A stretch of DNA of 64,000 bases from Escarpia spicata (lineage: Eukaryota > Annelida > Polychaeta > Sabellida > Siboglinidae), in contig OZ023205.1 of NCBI GenBank assembly GCA_963995525.1, positions 54,347,518-54,411,517 on the forward strand. Direction: 5' to 3'. The notes beneath the pieces are model-generated. The model saw only the letters and a list, made by a program, of their open reading frames with translations, searched no databases and was not told the DNA's origin. The position numbers and the translations under genes were made by a program. Positions 36,201-45,560 of this stretch are shown piece after piece. The first letter of the stretch is position 1; the number at the start of each line of letters is the position of its first letter.

Positions 36201-37045
36201 ATATATCCAGCTGCTGTTGTCCACAATTTCAAGAGGTTTTTTGGGTCATTTATTTTCAAATCAGTAAATTTTTATTCTTAAATTTTATTGATAAAATTGT
36301 TGTAATTTTTGTAATCCATACATGTGTCATATATGCAATTCATAACATGTGCCAAGCCATTTAGTAACATATTAGATTCAGCCCAGAGGTCTTACTTTTC
36401 AGTCATGTCAATACTGTTCTTTGGAACTGCTACTTTGTTTGCCTCATTTTGTGAAAAATCAAACGTACCCAGCAAGCACAATGATGTGTTAGTTCGTTTA
36501 TGCAAATGTGTTTTGAAGAAACCATTGAACAAACTATTTAGTTATTTTTGACTGGGACCATTCAATTCTTTTTAAAAGGAAAATTAGTTACCAATAACAT
36601 TGGGTTATTTACCTTTGCAAGTTACCCGATCTAACAATCAGTCAATTCTTTAAGGGTGTTATCCAAAGTGTGCACTGTTTTTGGACTGCGTACATTACGT
36701 AAACAATTTATGCTGGACAGATCTAAACATCAGTGACCTGAATTGCAAAAGCAGCTCTAAAGCCACACAGCGTGGACACTCATTCATTCCAAGTTGCTCT
36801 GCTTAGCTGTACCAATGAGCTGATAGTGTAAACGATTCCGATTTGTTCTAGACTAAAGCACAAGTTAATGGCTAGTGTTTGTAAAATAACCATCTCTATA
36901 ATGACAACATTGCGTAAACTACAGAATACTAACATGAATATGTTTTATTGCTGATTTCTGTTTCTCGACTGTTACAGGGTTGAGCTACCGGGAACTGGAT
37001 GATAAAGTCGAGAGTGACCCTAGCATTGTAGTTTGTTGGAAATGA
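21648..37045 (+). CDS. NPRL2: GATOR1 complex subunit NPRL2, complete (11 exons)
   Basis: NPRL2 is a subunit of GATOR1, the GTPase-activating complex for Rag GTPases that restrains TORC1 at the lysosome when amino acids are scarce. Exons: 21648-21725, 23051-23142, 24660-24828, 26078-26186, 28358-28497, 29598-29695, 30286-30322, 32685-32778, 33318-33432, 36030-36184, 36978-37045. Every junction has GT-AG sites and matching phases; the CDS is 1155 bp, 384 residues, against 380 in human. The start [20 protein letters not shown] opens the longin-type domain. The arginine reported as the GATOR1 GAP arginine finger (human Arg78) is present at the same number in [10 protein letters not shown]. The C-terminus YTGCHSYDEICC-like block is [12 protein letters not shown] and the protein ends CWK. 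Introns hold two large minisatellites, a SINE cluster and MITEs. Confidence 0.95.
23051..23142 (+). CDS. NPRL2: NPRL2 exon 2
   Basis: Encodes [20 protein letters not shown] then KQHLQDS, matching [20 protein letters not shown]. The acceptor is TTTTGCAG and the donor AT|GTGTGT is fixed by phase. Confidence 0.93.
24128..24540. repeat. CA microsatellite with a (ACACACCGAC)n core
   Basis: A (CA)n run around 24200-24246 is followed by about fourteen copies of the 10-mer ACACACCGAC (24310-24435) and further CA-rich sequence, in NPRL2 intron 2. Confidence 0.95.
24660..24828 (+). CDS. NPRL2: NPRL2 exon 3, arginine finger
   Basis: Contains [20 protein letters not shown] and LAGYLSTLE. Arg78 in YERNA corresponds to the GAP arginine. 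The acceptor is CTCTTTCAG and the donor is GAA|GTAGGT. Confidence 0.95.
26078..26186 (+). CDS. NPRL2: NPRL2 exon 4
   Basis: Encodes [20 protein letters not shown] then [16 protein letters not shown], matching the ESKQKLVPIMTILLEELN region. The acceptor is TTTTCAG and the donor is TAA|GTAAGT. Confidence 0.9.
26278..27822. repeat. 33-bp minisatellite, about 46 copies
   Basis: The unit is ATGTCCATCCTCTAGATGGT plus ATCACACACACAG, in NPRL2 intron 4, about 90 bases past the donor. Each unit has a short hairpin (CCATC..GATGG). No similarity to an NPRL2 exon was found. Long ORFs on both strands (such as 27230-27832) are repeat translations. Confidence 0.96.
28358..28497 (+). CDS. NPRL2: NPRL2 exon 5
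   Basis: Contains [20 protein letters not shown] and SKWDLATQQ, matching ESNTIHLKV and SQWDLTTQQ. Phase selects the acceptor GTTCCAG at 28351-28357 over the AACAG twelve bases earlier. Confidence 0.92.
29350..29575 (+). mobile_element. SINE-like element, copy lacking tRNA head
   Basis: Shares AGTACCTGGCTATAG, GAATGCTTCCCAGGGAAGTC and the tail-type GTAAAGCGC..TTTAGCAG with the two copies at 30354-30857, in NPRL2 intron 5. Confidence 0.65.
29598..29695 (+). CDS. NPRL2: NPRL2 exon 6
   Basis: Encodes [20 protein letters not shown] then [12 protein letters not shown], matching [20 protein letters not shown]. The acceptor is GCTTCAG and the donor is CAT|GTAAGT. Confidence 0.95.
29894..30126. mobile_element. 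MITE, copy 1
   Basis: Terminal inverted repeats of about 38 bp starting CGGGATCATCTCAGAA bound 233 bp in NPRL2 intron 6. A second copy is at 56308-56552. No coding capacity. Confidence 0.8.
30286..30322 (+). CDS. NPRL2: NPRL2 exon 7 (37 bp)
   Basis: A very short exon encoding [12 protein letters not shown], matching YYGVVTLVSILQ. The acceptor is CTTTCAG and the donor is CAG|GTAAGT. Confidence 0.93.
30354..30567 (+). mobile_element. SINE body copy
   Basis: Contains AATGAGTACCTGGCTATAGA, GAATGCTTCCCAGAGAAGTC and AAAGCGCTTTGAGCAGTCC..GTGCTATATAAGAACTT. It is directly followed by a full-length relative. Confidence 0.7.
30568..30857 (+). mobile_element. tRNA-derived SINE with A and B boxes
   Basis: The head has A-box-like TAGCGCAGCGGTAAGAGC and B box GGTTCGAATCC, with a poor anticodon arm. 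The body repeats the neighbouring SINE (ATGAGTACCTG, GAATGCTTCCCAGAGAAGTT) and ends CACTATATAAGAACTT. I read it as a SINE, not a tRNA gene. Confidence 0.75.
31037..31800. mobile_element. Foldback element containing a nested MITE
   Basis: Inverted arms of about 80 bp: AATCTTACCTATGAATGTGT..GAGTTATTGCCGTTTG near 31037-31120, and its reverse complement near 31700-31790. Between them a 427-bp MITE (31135-31561) has termini CATACCTGTCAAGT and its inverse. A C homopolymer of about 22 precedes the left arm. Confidence 0.65.
32685..32778 (+). CDS. NPRL2: NPRL2 exon 8
   Basis: Encodes [20 protein letters not shown] then [11 protein letters not shown]. The acceptor is CTTTGCAG and the donor is CGGG|GTAAGA. 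Three partial copies follow in the intron. Confidence 0.92.
32790..33072 (+). pseudogene. Three partial tandem copies of NPRL2 exon 8 with donor
   Basis: Copies starting near 32794, 32898 and 33011 (periods 104, 104 and 113) repeat most of exon 8. Two keep the GAG|GTAA donor; the third is cut short at a different GTAAGT. None has the exon's acceptor: the TTTGCAG is replaced by CATTGTAAT. The first copy is in-frame after exon 8 but meets a TAA (at 32819), so inclusion would truncate NPRL2. Confidence 0.88.
33318..33432 (+). CDS. NPRL2: NPRL2 exon 9
   Basis: Contains [20 protein letters not shown] and HALGIDER, matching VFQLYCSLSPGTTVRDL and LQHVDER. The acceptor is TTGTTGCAG and the donor CG|GTTCGT is weak but fixed by phase. 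Confidence 0.9.
34135..35750. repeat. 66/63-bp minisatellite, about 25 copies
   Basis: The unit contains AAAGACCTGTCCTGAAGAAT and GTAGTCTTACGTTGGTC. Early copies are 66 bp (CACTGTGTAG); most copies after about 35120 are 63 bp (CAGTGTAG), a clean switch between subfamilies. It lies in NPRL2 intron 9. The 166-aa ORF at 35036 is its translation. I found no match to an NPRL2 exon. Confidence 0.96.
36030..36184 (+). CDS. NPRL2: NPRL2 exon 10
   Basis: Encodes [20 protein letters not shown] and [14 protein letters not shown], strongly conserved in NPRL2. The acceptor is CTTTTCAG and the donor is ACAG|GTAAGA. Confidence 0.95.
36978..37045 (+). CDS. NPRL2: NPRL2 exon 11 (stop)
   Basis: Encodes [20 protein letters not shown] then K and a TGA at 37043-37045, matching the family C-terminus ending CWK. 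The acceptor is TGTTACAG. Confidence 0.95.
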
Positions 37046-37292
37046 CAGCAAATGATGAGCATCGATCAGTATTTATATTTTCAATGGTAAATGTCTTCTA
37101 TGATTGACAAACTGTTTTACCCATGTAACATCATTGCCTATGCTATTCACGTTATACTGAAAGTAGGCATAATGTCTGTGTATGAGATGTTGAATTTATT
37201 TCGACAGATATACTCTTTTTTATTCAACGTAACTAAAAATACTATTTATGCGACATACAATTATCTTAGTCAAAGCAACTGTTAGACCAGTG

Positions 37293-37298
37293 AATAAA
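37293..37298 (+). terminator. NPRL2 polyadenylation signal (candidate)
   Basis: AATAAA lies about 250 bases after the NPRL2 stop codon, with a second AATAAA-like hexamer shortly after. The cleavage site itself is not determinable. Confidence 0.55.
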
Positions 37299-37917
37299 AC
37301 TGAAAATAAAAATTGGCTTGTTACTGGATAAAATGGCACAAAGTTCATAAATTCATGATATACTACAAAACCTGTCTGCAACAAACAGTTGGGTAGAACA
37401 GACATTTAAGCAGCACCTATCTGTAGTGCATATGTCTATGATGTCTTCTCCAGTCAGTGTGGTAGCAATGGACAGGATTCTCCCGACACAAAAGACATCA
37501 TTACTGCAATTGGTCATGATCACGTATTGAACTCACAATTATGATGGTTGTAAAACATGATTTTTCATATTTAATTATAATGACCAAGTTGTTAAAAATA
37601 CCTAACATTCAAATACAATCCTGTAAATGTAATGCTGAGTGAGATCGTTAAAATTGCGACGTTTACTCGATCATGTTGTTATTATTTGCTAATATCATAT
37701 AATTTATTTATGTACACTATCAAAGCAATTAACAATAAGAATACTGAAATATGATAATATTCTGTTCTGTAACTAATAGCGTATTTATTCATTCTACAAA
37801 ACAACACTAATAATAACTTTCCTAGATGTATGAATTAATTAATAAATAAATGTTGAATTAATTGTTTTAATTTGTAGTACATCTCAAGATAATGGTTTAA
37901 TACAATATATTGTTCAT

Positions 37918-37923
37918 TTTATT
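37918..37923 (-). terminator. ATP23 polyadenylation signal (candidate)
   Basis: AATAAA on the minus strand about 105 bases after the ATP23 stop codon. Confidence 0.55.
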
Positions 37924-38028
37924 AACACTCCGTGAAACATGATGCTGCAATATTGGCACACCTGTGGAATGAATCTCGGAATCCAGGATCGTTTCGGTAA
38001 AAAACTGTTTACACAATCTCAGCTGTTG

Positions 38029-38226
38029 TCAGTTACAGTAACCATAGTAGTATCCTTCGGCAAGCATTCTTTCAGGATCTCTCGATTTGCGTCGAGGTAT
38101 TCGTCCAAACGGTTCCATGTCATTGTAACACTTTGTAAACACTTTGTCAACAACTTTCCTGGCATCCTGCTCGTCAACGTTTCTCACCATCACGATGGAC
38201 ATAACAGCTTTCTTCTTTACGCATTC
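38029..38226 (-). CDS. ATP23: ATP23 exon 6 (stop)
   Basis: Encodes ECVKKKAVMSIVMVRNVDEQ, then VVDKVFTKCYNDMEPFGRIP and ends GYYYGYCN. It matches TCVRDRATLSILAVRN and CFNDHEPFGRIP. The acceptor is GCTGTAG. Confidence 0.95.
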   Translation of the reverse strand, partial: ECVKKKAVMSIVMVRNVDEQDARKVVDKVFTKCYNDMEPFGRIPRRKSRDPERMLAEGYYYGYCN

Positions 38227-41200
38227 CTACAGCAAACCGACACACACCATAACAATTCATAAAATAAAAGCGCCAACTTAAAACACATTTTTATATACAT
38301 TTAATTGATAAGTAAAACCATGAGACAAATATCTATGAATAAAAATACACAAAAGGGATAAATGATTACAAACACATGAATATCAGTTAAAATGAAACAT
38401 TTGTACATTAAAATGAATAAAAACCTTGCGTAAACTGTTCGTTAGTATCCGTAATGTACATAGTTGAATCCTTGCCAAATTCTAATTTTTTTTATACAAG
38501 ATTATTAATGAATTACCTGTTGTCGTTGTTTTATGTGGAATGGGGATGCTCCCTTGTCAGACATGGATGACAGATAGGAACAATGCATGAAATTGGCGGC
38601 CCGAATCTGAAAATATAATGGAAAATATTTAAAGAAAAACATACAAACATTTGTTAGAACAGATATTATTCATGGATCCTGAAACTGATGTCACAATCAT
38701 AATTGAGCTGCCTTGTTCAACAACCCCCCAAGTCCATATTTGTAATAAGGTAGAAAAATCGCATTCAAAGTTTGAACAGAACATTCCACGGTTAACTTTG
38801 TATACCAGTTTGATTTTGCTATTTCGACTGACCACTTGCCTAAGGTCATCCATGCACATAGGTCAGGTTTTTATAACAATAATTAATTATGCACTTATAT
38901 AATTCGTGAAAAATGCTCTTTTTGTACAACAGACAGTTTTTTTCCCCCCGACTCCAGCTTTCCAAGGTCGAACCGAGTAGCCACTTTACTTTCCCAGTTC
39001 GCCCAACATATTCCTTCCCAGCGTTCCTGTGCCGCTGACGTACTGGCTTCGCCCACGTTTCAAACATGCTTTCTGCTTCGATCAGTATCCATTGTAAACA
39101 GCTAAAAATTGTACCTAAATATACTAAAACTGATCAAAACAACAAGAAAAAATGGAGGCTGCACATGTTGTGAATGACATACAGGTCACGTGGGGTCTTA
39201 CCTGCTTGTTCATTGGCTAGAAACCCACTATGACCAGCGAGTACATAATAGTTCACCCAGTATATATTTGCCATTCAGAGCACCGAGTAAAAGAAGGATA
39301 ACAGGACTTAGATGCATGAAATCACATTTACACATATGCGTTGTGTTATTAGGGCGGTATAACATCTGTCAGATCAAGCTTCCCCGCATTCAGTTCTCAA
39401 ATAAACAACCTTTTCTTATATATGTTTTGCAATGAGAAACATCTGTAGCCAGAATAAAAAAATTCAACAAAAGATCTGACAGTCTTCGTAAGCTTGCCAA
39501 ATCTGGCAGTTAGTCACATGATGGCTCTACCATTTGGTTAGTGGCCAAAATAACTGACATTTTAGCATGGGCAGGGAGTCGCCGATTGCAAAACATTACC
39601 AGATTCAGGATTTCATCGACTGATTGTAAAACATTACAAAATTCATCACTGGTGCTCGGTGATAGCACAACAAACTGATGTCACCTACCTCAGTGCAAGC
39701 GAGGTGCTCAAGATTGGTGAAATCAACCTTTGCCCGACAGAAGTCGAACATGTGAATGAGTTCATGTGCCATGACGTTACAGCACAATCTTGTTGATGAG
39801 GAGTTGTTTTGACATACGACAATCTGCAAGACGATGGTCAAAAAATGAACTTGAACAAAACAATGCAGTCAAATACTATCATGTAGTGTGTTTATGAGTG
39901 AACAGGGATCAAGTTGGTTATAAAATTGCTGGGAATGCCAGCCAATATTCATTCATGACTATCAAGCAGGTAATATTTTATAATATCAAATAACACAGGC
40001 TTACATTTCTAACAAGTTTTTTTATAGTATAACATTCCATCAATACTTAATTTGTTAAGGTTCCTCTACAGTTTGATTATTCATTTGTATTATTTTGCTA
40101 GTAAACAATATGGTATGCTGTCTGTGTTATGTAGTTTTGATGAAATTATTGTACAAACCATGAACTTATATATTATATATCTGAACAGCAACAAGTCTGA
40201 TTTGAAAGGTACTGAATGAATTGAGGATGGATATTTAACGTAATTTTAGGATATATCTGCTTTGTCTGTTCGTTTTATTTAATAGTGAGCTATAGGTATG
40301 ATAACTAGGTATACCTGATTAGTTGTTGGATCAAAGCCGCCATTGACACGGGATCGACAGTCCTCACATGACACATGTCGGTTGATGTCGATGGGACTGA
40401 AATCAAAACATGACATTAGATAGATCTCACATGACACATGTCATTGATGGGACTGCAAACACATGACATTAGATAGATCTAACATGACACATGTCGGTTA
40501 ATGGGACTGCAAACACATGACATTAGATAGATCTCACACGACACATGTCGGTTGATGGGACTGCAAACACATGACATTAGATAGATCTCGCATGACACAT
40601 GTCGGTTGATGGGACTGCAAACACATGACATTAGATAGATCTCACACGACACATGTCGGTTGATGGGACTGCAAACACATGACATTAGATAGATCTCACA
40701 TGACACATGTCGGTTGATGGGACTGCAAACACATGACATTAGATAGATCTCACATGACGCATGTCGGTTGATGGGACTGCAAACACATGACATTAGATAG
40801 ATCTCACATGACACATGTCGGTTGATGGGACTGCAAACACATGACATTAGATAGATCTCGCATGACGCATGTCGGTTGATGGGACTGCAAACACATGACA
40901 TTAGATAGATCTCGCATGACGCATGTCGGTTGATGGGACTGCAAACACATGACATTAGATAGATCTCACATGACGCATGTCGGTTGATGGGACTGCAAAC
41001 ACATGACATTAGATAGATCTCACATGACACATGTCGGTGGATGGGACTGAAAAAAAACACTGCAGCATTAACAGCAAAGAATATTATCTAGAACTGTAAT
41101 TGAGCCAGTGTCCGTGTGGTACATGTGTGAGTATCTTAACGTATTTTGTAGATGGTTTGCATCTTGGACATCAAACTTTCAGCGATTATTCTATAACCCC

Positions 41201-43704
41201 TGGAAAGGAAAATGCTTTTTTTATTTCTTAATGGATGAATGGTTATCAATTAAAGAATTTTACTAGATGTCAGCCATATGTTAGATGATTGTTTGCATGT
41301 TTTCTGTGGTTGCTCTGAGCAATGGATATTTTCAACTGATCAGTTGGGGATGTTTTATGTAACACACCTCATTCATGCAACAATTGTTGAAAATATGCAC
41401 ACTACACAGCTTTGTGAACAACTGCTCAAATTTAAGTCATTTGTTAAAAATCATGTATAAATACTTCAGGAAACACTCTTCTGCATCTGTGTGTATGTGG
41501 CACTTACCGGAGGATGGACATAACATTTTGTGCTAGTGAATTCAGTTATGACGACTGACAGCAAAGATGTGTGCCTACAGTATATCATCTAATGACTTGT
41601 TATAAATATATGGGAATTTATACTTACCAGCCAGAACTTTTCAGTGCAGCCATAAGAAGCTTAACCATTGGATCTGCAAAAAATAAAACATCTACTAGTT
41701 TGGCTAGTTTTGTACAAATAGGTATTGTACTTTATATTCATATATGACATGCAGCAATTTTTCGTCATGACGTTTGTTGTGGATTTAGACCTAACAATAG
41801 CAGAAATACAGTAAATCTTGCCTAAGTCGGATTTGTCTAAGTTGGATCTTCTCTCAACTTGGACAGAATTCCGAGAATGGTTGATTTGTAATGTATTTCT
41901 CATAAAAATCTTCGTCTAAGCCGGATTGTGTAAGTCGGATCTTAACCTAACTCGGACTTACTGAGTCGGATGTTTTTTTCGCCTAAGTCGGATCTCAGTA
42001 ACTATTCGACAAAATCGCTTGGTTGCTTGGAGTACATGTATCAGATGAACTAAAACGTGGAATGGTTATTTCAAGAAAATGATCCAGACAGCCACAATGT
42101 ACGTAGGCGTGATCACGTCTTCTGCAATCTAATAAAACAAGCATCACCAAGTCAGTGGACGCTGGTGTAACGAAGAACATGACGTTCCATTACCGGTACA
42201 TTCTGGCCACTAGGAGACTAGAGGCATCAGAAGGAGTTGCAACATTTTCTCAAGAAAAGGACTATTTTTGATGCCGTCATTGCCCTGAAATCAGCTTGGA
42301 ACAAACTGACACCGGAAACACTTAGCCTGCTACAAAAAGGTGTCAAGACAATGACAACGACGAAGCAGCTGCTTCGCTGAGAAACATATGGGACAAGCAC
42401 CGCGAGGTGTATGGAGATGCTGTATGTACGATGGATGACTATGTTGGTATGGACGAGACAGCAGACACTGAAACCGTACGACACCCAACGCAAACGGTTT
42501 ACTGACCAATGATGAGGGCGACGAAGTCTCGGTGTCTGAAGATAACAAAACCCAGTGACACACATGCTGCTTTACGGATGCTATGGTTTGATGGCTCGGC
42601 AACAGTGAGATCGAAGAGTTGACCAACAAGTGCATGGTCATTCTTACGAGACAGTCGCAACAAAAACATAAAACTATTCTAATACTGCGTATTGCTGTGT
42701 GTTGCTTGTGGACATCAACACATATGTAGAAACATTATTCACAGGTACCTAAGGGCTTTTAGAGGGCTGCCTTTGGTGTTAGCGCTGGAAAATACCACCT
42801 TCGTTTTAAGTCAGATTTTTAAATCACTCGGTCCAATTTAATACGACTTAGACGAGGTTTACTGTACATTCTGAACTGGTAACATGCTAACATGTAAAAG
42901 GATAGGTCATGAACAAAAGTTTCCTTTTTACCTTAGTTTTCATAAGTATATAAAAGTTACATAAGAGATGAGAAATTTTGTTTGATATTTTGCGTGATGT
43001 AAATTACACCTTTTTGTAATATTTTATTTCTTAAATTGGTCTAAATTATTTGTCATCACACTAACTTAGGGATCACTGTAAGCATCTAGGCCTACTTGGC
43101 TGATACGGTTCAATTTAGAGCAGATATGTACTACAAGTAATTTTAGTTAAAAGACACTGATACAGTAGGGCCTAATAAATACTATTTTAATTAAAAATTT
43201 ATATAAAATAATATAATTGTTAGGCTATAACATTTCTACAATTACGGCGAGTCAAAATAATTATTCTACTAAGACACAGTAAGTGGGCCTTGCTTTTATT
43301 TATATCGGTACTGCAGAATAAAGCCAACTCCCCCATCGACACTCATCTAAAAGAATCGATTAATAACAGCTCCCTGGTCCCTGTAATAATCTTCAAAATT
43401 ATTCACTGCGTAAACACTAGACAGGTTATGATAATGTTGCTTCATTAAAAGAGAGAAATATACAAGCAGCGAAGCAATGATATAGTAGACGCTTACGCTT
43501 TTCGGCGCACCAGTAAACGTTCGTTATGCATTTCATCGCTCGGTTACTACTTCGACCTTCGGAAACTTTTGCGACTAGACTTTTATCACGACGACCCCCG
43601 CGGTCAGGGTAGAAATAGTAGCCGTAGTCTTCATCTGTTCGCCTCTGCGCACTGCCGCCTTCTGTCGACGATTTTGTGCTTTCCTTGCTTTTGTCGTCAG
43701 TCAT
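38029..43704 (-). CDS. ATP23: Mitochondrial inner membrane protease ATP23, complete (6 exons)
   Basis: ATP23 is a zinc metalloprotease (M76 family) of the mitochondrial intermembrane space; in yeast it processes the ATP synthase subunit Atp6 and aids assembly. Exons: 43704-43497, 41673-41628, 40396-40315, 39823-39689, 38606-38517, 38226-38029, all with GT-AG sites and matching phases. The product is 252 residues (human 246). HELIH at residues 132-136 is the HExxH zinc and catalytic motif, followed by FDFCRAKVDF and HLACTE. Further matches are SCEDCRSRVNGGFDPTTNQ, EIRAANF, and NDMEPFGRIP near the C-terminus. The first exon is poorly conserved but its start gives the expected length. Intron 1 holds a pogo-like transposon; intron 2 holds an array seeded from the gene's own acceptor. 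Confidence 0.94.
38517..38606 (-). CDS. ATP23: ATP23 exon 5
   Basis: Thirty codons beginning IRAANFMHCSYLSSMSDKGA, matching VRAANLSGDCSLVNEI. The acceptor is ATTTTCAG and the donor is CAG|GTAATT. Confidence 0.92.
39689..39823 (-). CDS. ATP23: ATP23 exon 4, HELIH catalytic motif
   Basis: Encodes IVVCQNNSSSTRLC, MAHELIHMFDFCRAKVDF and LEHLACTE. HELIH is the zinc-binding HExxH. The acceptor is CTTGCAG and the donor is GAG|GTAGGT. Confidence 0.96.
40315..40396 (-). CDS. ATP23: ATP23 exon 3
   Basis: Encodes PIDINRHVSCEDCRSRV then NGGFDPTTNQ, matching DRHFSCEDCNGNVSGGFD. The acceptor is GATTTCAG and the donor is CAG|GTATAC. The acceptor and exon start are repeated twelve times in the intron to the right. 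Confidence 0.93.
40397..41050 (-). repeat. 3' splice-site minisatellite in ATP23 (54 bp x 12)
   Basis: In transcript sense the unit reads GTGTTTGCAG|TCCCATCAAC then CGACATGTGTCATGTGAG, a copy of the exon-3 acceptor and its first roughly 30 coding bases. The period is 54 bp with very few substitutions. It translates as SPINRHVSCEIYLMSCVC repeats; the two copies next to exon 3 break the frame (a one-base deletion and a TAG). Confidence 0.95.
41628..41673 (-). CDS. ATP23: ATP23 exon 2 (46 bp)
   Basis: Encodes PMVKLLMAALKSSG, matching NPYVKLLLDAMKHSGC. The acceptor is TTTTTTGCAG and the donor is CTG|GTAAGT. Confidence 0.9.
41809..42864. mobile_element. Pogo/Tigger-like DNA transposon, decayed
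   Basis: Terminal inverted repeats CAGTAAATCTTGCCTAAGTC and (reverse complement) CAGTAAACCTCGTCTAAGTC are flanked by TA on both sides. Inside, the plus strand holds a remnant FDAVIALKSAWNKLTPETLS, which resembles the end of a pogo-type DDE transposase, now broken by stops. It sits in ATP23 intron 1. Confidence 0.82.
43497..43704 (-). CDS. ATP23: ATP23 exon 1 (start)
   Basis: Starts MTDDKSKESTKSS and includes DEDYGYYFYPDRGG and MKCITNVYWCAEK. Low conservation is usual here. The donor AAGC|GTAAGC gives phase 1, which joins to PMVKLL with the family spacing after KC. Confidence 0.82.
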
Positions 43705-44289
43705 ATTTGTAAAGCTGGTTAATTAATTAATCATACAGATGATACTCATAGACATGCAGCTTCCCCGGCAAGTAGAACGTACCATGCCATGGCATGGAGT
43801 GAGTGAATGAACGATCCCGAAAATACTAGTTCTTCCATCTACCGGATAATTTGTACATATTGTTATACTATCTATCCGGAAGGTGGCGGTATATAACATT
43901 TTCTAGGATAAATGTTCATTCAGTGGGTAATTAACAGTATACTATATCCACACTATACCTTTCGTACAAGTAAGAGTACTTTTTAGAAATATGTACAAAA
44001 ACCGGGTAAAACTTCATATTGCAACTCATGTAACATGTCGAATTATTCACACTTTTTATAAATTACCTTGCGAAATAAAAAATAAGTGTTACACTTTCGT
44101 TCTCCAAGGATTTTCCACATCCTAAATTATTCAGATTGTGATTGTGGCAGGCATGCCCTCTACCCGATCATTTGTACGCATTGTTACGTTATCAATCCTG
44201 AAGGTGGCGACATATTTTTCTGGATACATACAAAAACGCAATTGACCATTTTTATTCAAACTTGACGAAGTCACAGAAAATCCATTTAT
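43705..44289. other. Upstream region of ATP23
   Basis: It presumably includes the ATP23 promoter. Two similar stretches (GTACATATTGTTATACTATC at 43853 and GTACGCATTGTTACGTTATC at 44174, each with GAAGGTGGCG nearby) suggest a diverged duplication. No gene was seen. Confidence 0.5.
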
Positions 44290-45560
44290 TAGATTCGTAT
44301 TACAATACTGAGCCAAGCCCTGAAATTGTTGGAAAGGATACTGGATGCTAGGGTGATGCCTACAGTGGAGAGCAAAATCGGAGAGAATCAGCTGGGATTT
44401 AGGAAAGGGAGAGGAACAGATGATGGATTGTTTGCCATCAGACAAATTATCGAGAAGAAGAGATAATTTTAAAAGGATGTAGCATTCGGTTTTGTAGATC
44501 TGGAAAAGGCATTTGACACCGTGCCGAGAGAACTCGCATTTGCAGTCATGAGATGGATGGAGGTAAGAGAAGCAGAAGCCAGAATTGTGGAGGAAATGTA
44601 TAAGGAGACTACAGCGGTAGTGAGAGTCGAAAGAGAAACATCGGAACAATTTGGAGTGAAGGTAGCACTCAGACAGGGAAGTGCATTGAGTCCCCTGCTT
44701 TTCATTATGGTGATGAACCTGATCAGTGGAAATATATCAGAGCAGGAAGAACTTAAGAAGATACTGTATGCAGACGACCTAGCAGTGGTGGCTGATAACA
44801 AAGAGGAACTACAGAAAGCATTGCAAGAATGGAGTGACACCTTCAGAAAACACGGCCTCCGAATGAATCTGGAGAAGACTGAAGTAATGTGGATAGGTGA
44901 ACAGGAGGTAGATCTGCATGTTGTTGTTGACGGAAAGACAATTAAACAAGTGAACAGCTTTGTATACATGGGCGGTACAGTGTGTGAGGATGGAAGGAGT
45001 AGTAAAGAAATACAGAGGAGGGTGCAGGACCAGCAGTATGGAAGAGGATAGAAGCCATTATGTGGGGCAGAAAACTGAAGAAATAACTGAAAGGAAAAGT
45101 GTTGCAAGCCTTCGTTTTACCAGCCTGTATATATGGGTTGGGAACACTGCCACTGACAGAGAGACAGGAGGAGAAACTACAGGTGGCAGAAAACAACTAG
45201 GTCAGAAGAATATGTAGAGTAACGCGAGAGGATAGAAGGAAAATGAAGGAATTGAGAGAGGAGATTGAAATGAAAAATCACCTAAAGAGGAAAGTAGCCG
45301 GTAACAGAGTGAGATGGGCGGGACATGTACATAGAATGGGTGAAGACAGACTGGCGAAAAGAGCATGGAAAGTAGAAGAGGGTGGCAGACGAAGGAGAGG
45401 AAGACCTGGGGAGGGCTGGCGTGAACAGCCATGAATGGGCGGCTATTGCGGATGAGAGAGGGAGGTGGAAAGAACTGATAAGAAAAGTAGAAGAAGCTAC
45501 CAAGTGACGTGGACCCCACCCCGCAAGGGAGCAAGGGGAAGAAGAAATATAACAAATGTA
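44290..45560 (+). mobile_element. Non-LTR retrotransposon RT fragment
   Basis: It reads ERILDARVMPTVESKIGENQ, LGFRKGRGTDD, FGFVDLEKAFDTVPREL, LRQGSALSPLLFIMVMNLI and KILYADDLAVVADN, then a C-terminal RVRWAGHVHRMGEDRLAKRA. Stops (for example near 44463) and frameshifts (near 45045 and 45195) show that it is dead. It is of a different lineage from the two other elements in the window. Confidence 0.85.

Larger units (their letters stand above)
37046..38028. other. Intergenic: convergent 3' ends of NPRL2 and ATP23
   Basis: About 1 kb of AT-rich sequence between the two stop codons, holding candidate polyadenylation signals for both genes. I see no other gene or repeat in it. Confidence 0.7.

Noticed and set aside
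44469..45107. 212-codon minus-strand ORF as a gene
   Set aside because: It is the shadow of a reverse transcriptase fragment on the plus strand, whose YADD and VDLEKAFDTVP motifs identify the real frame.
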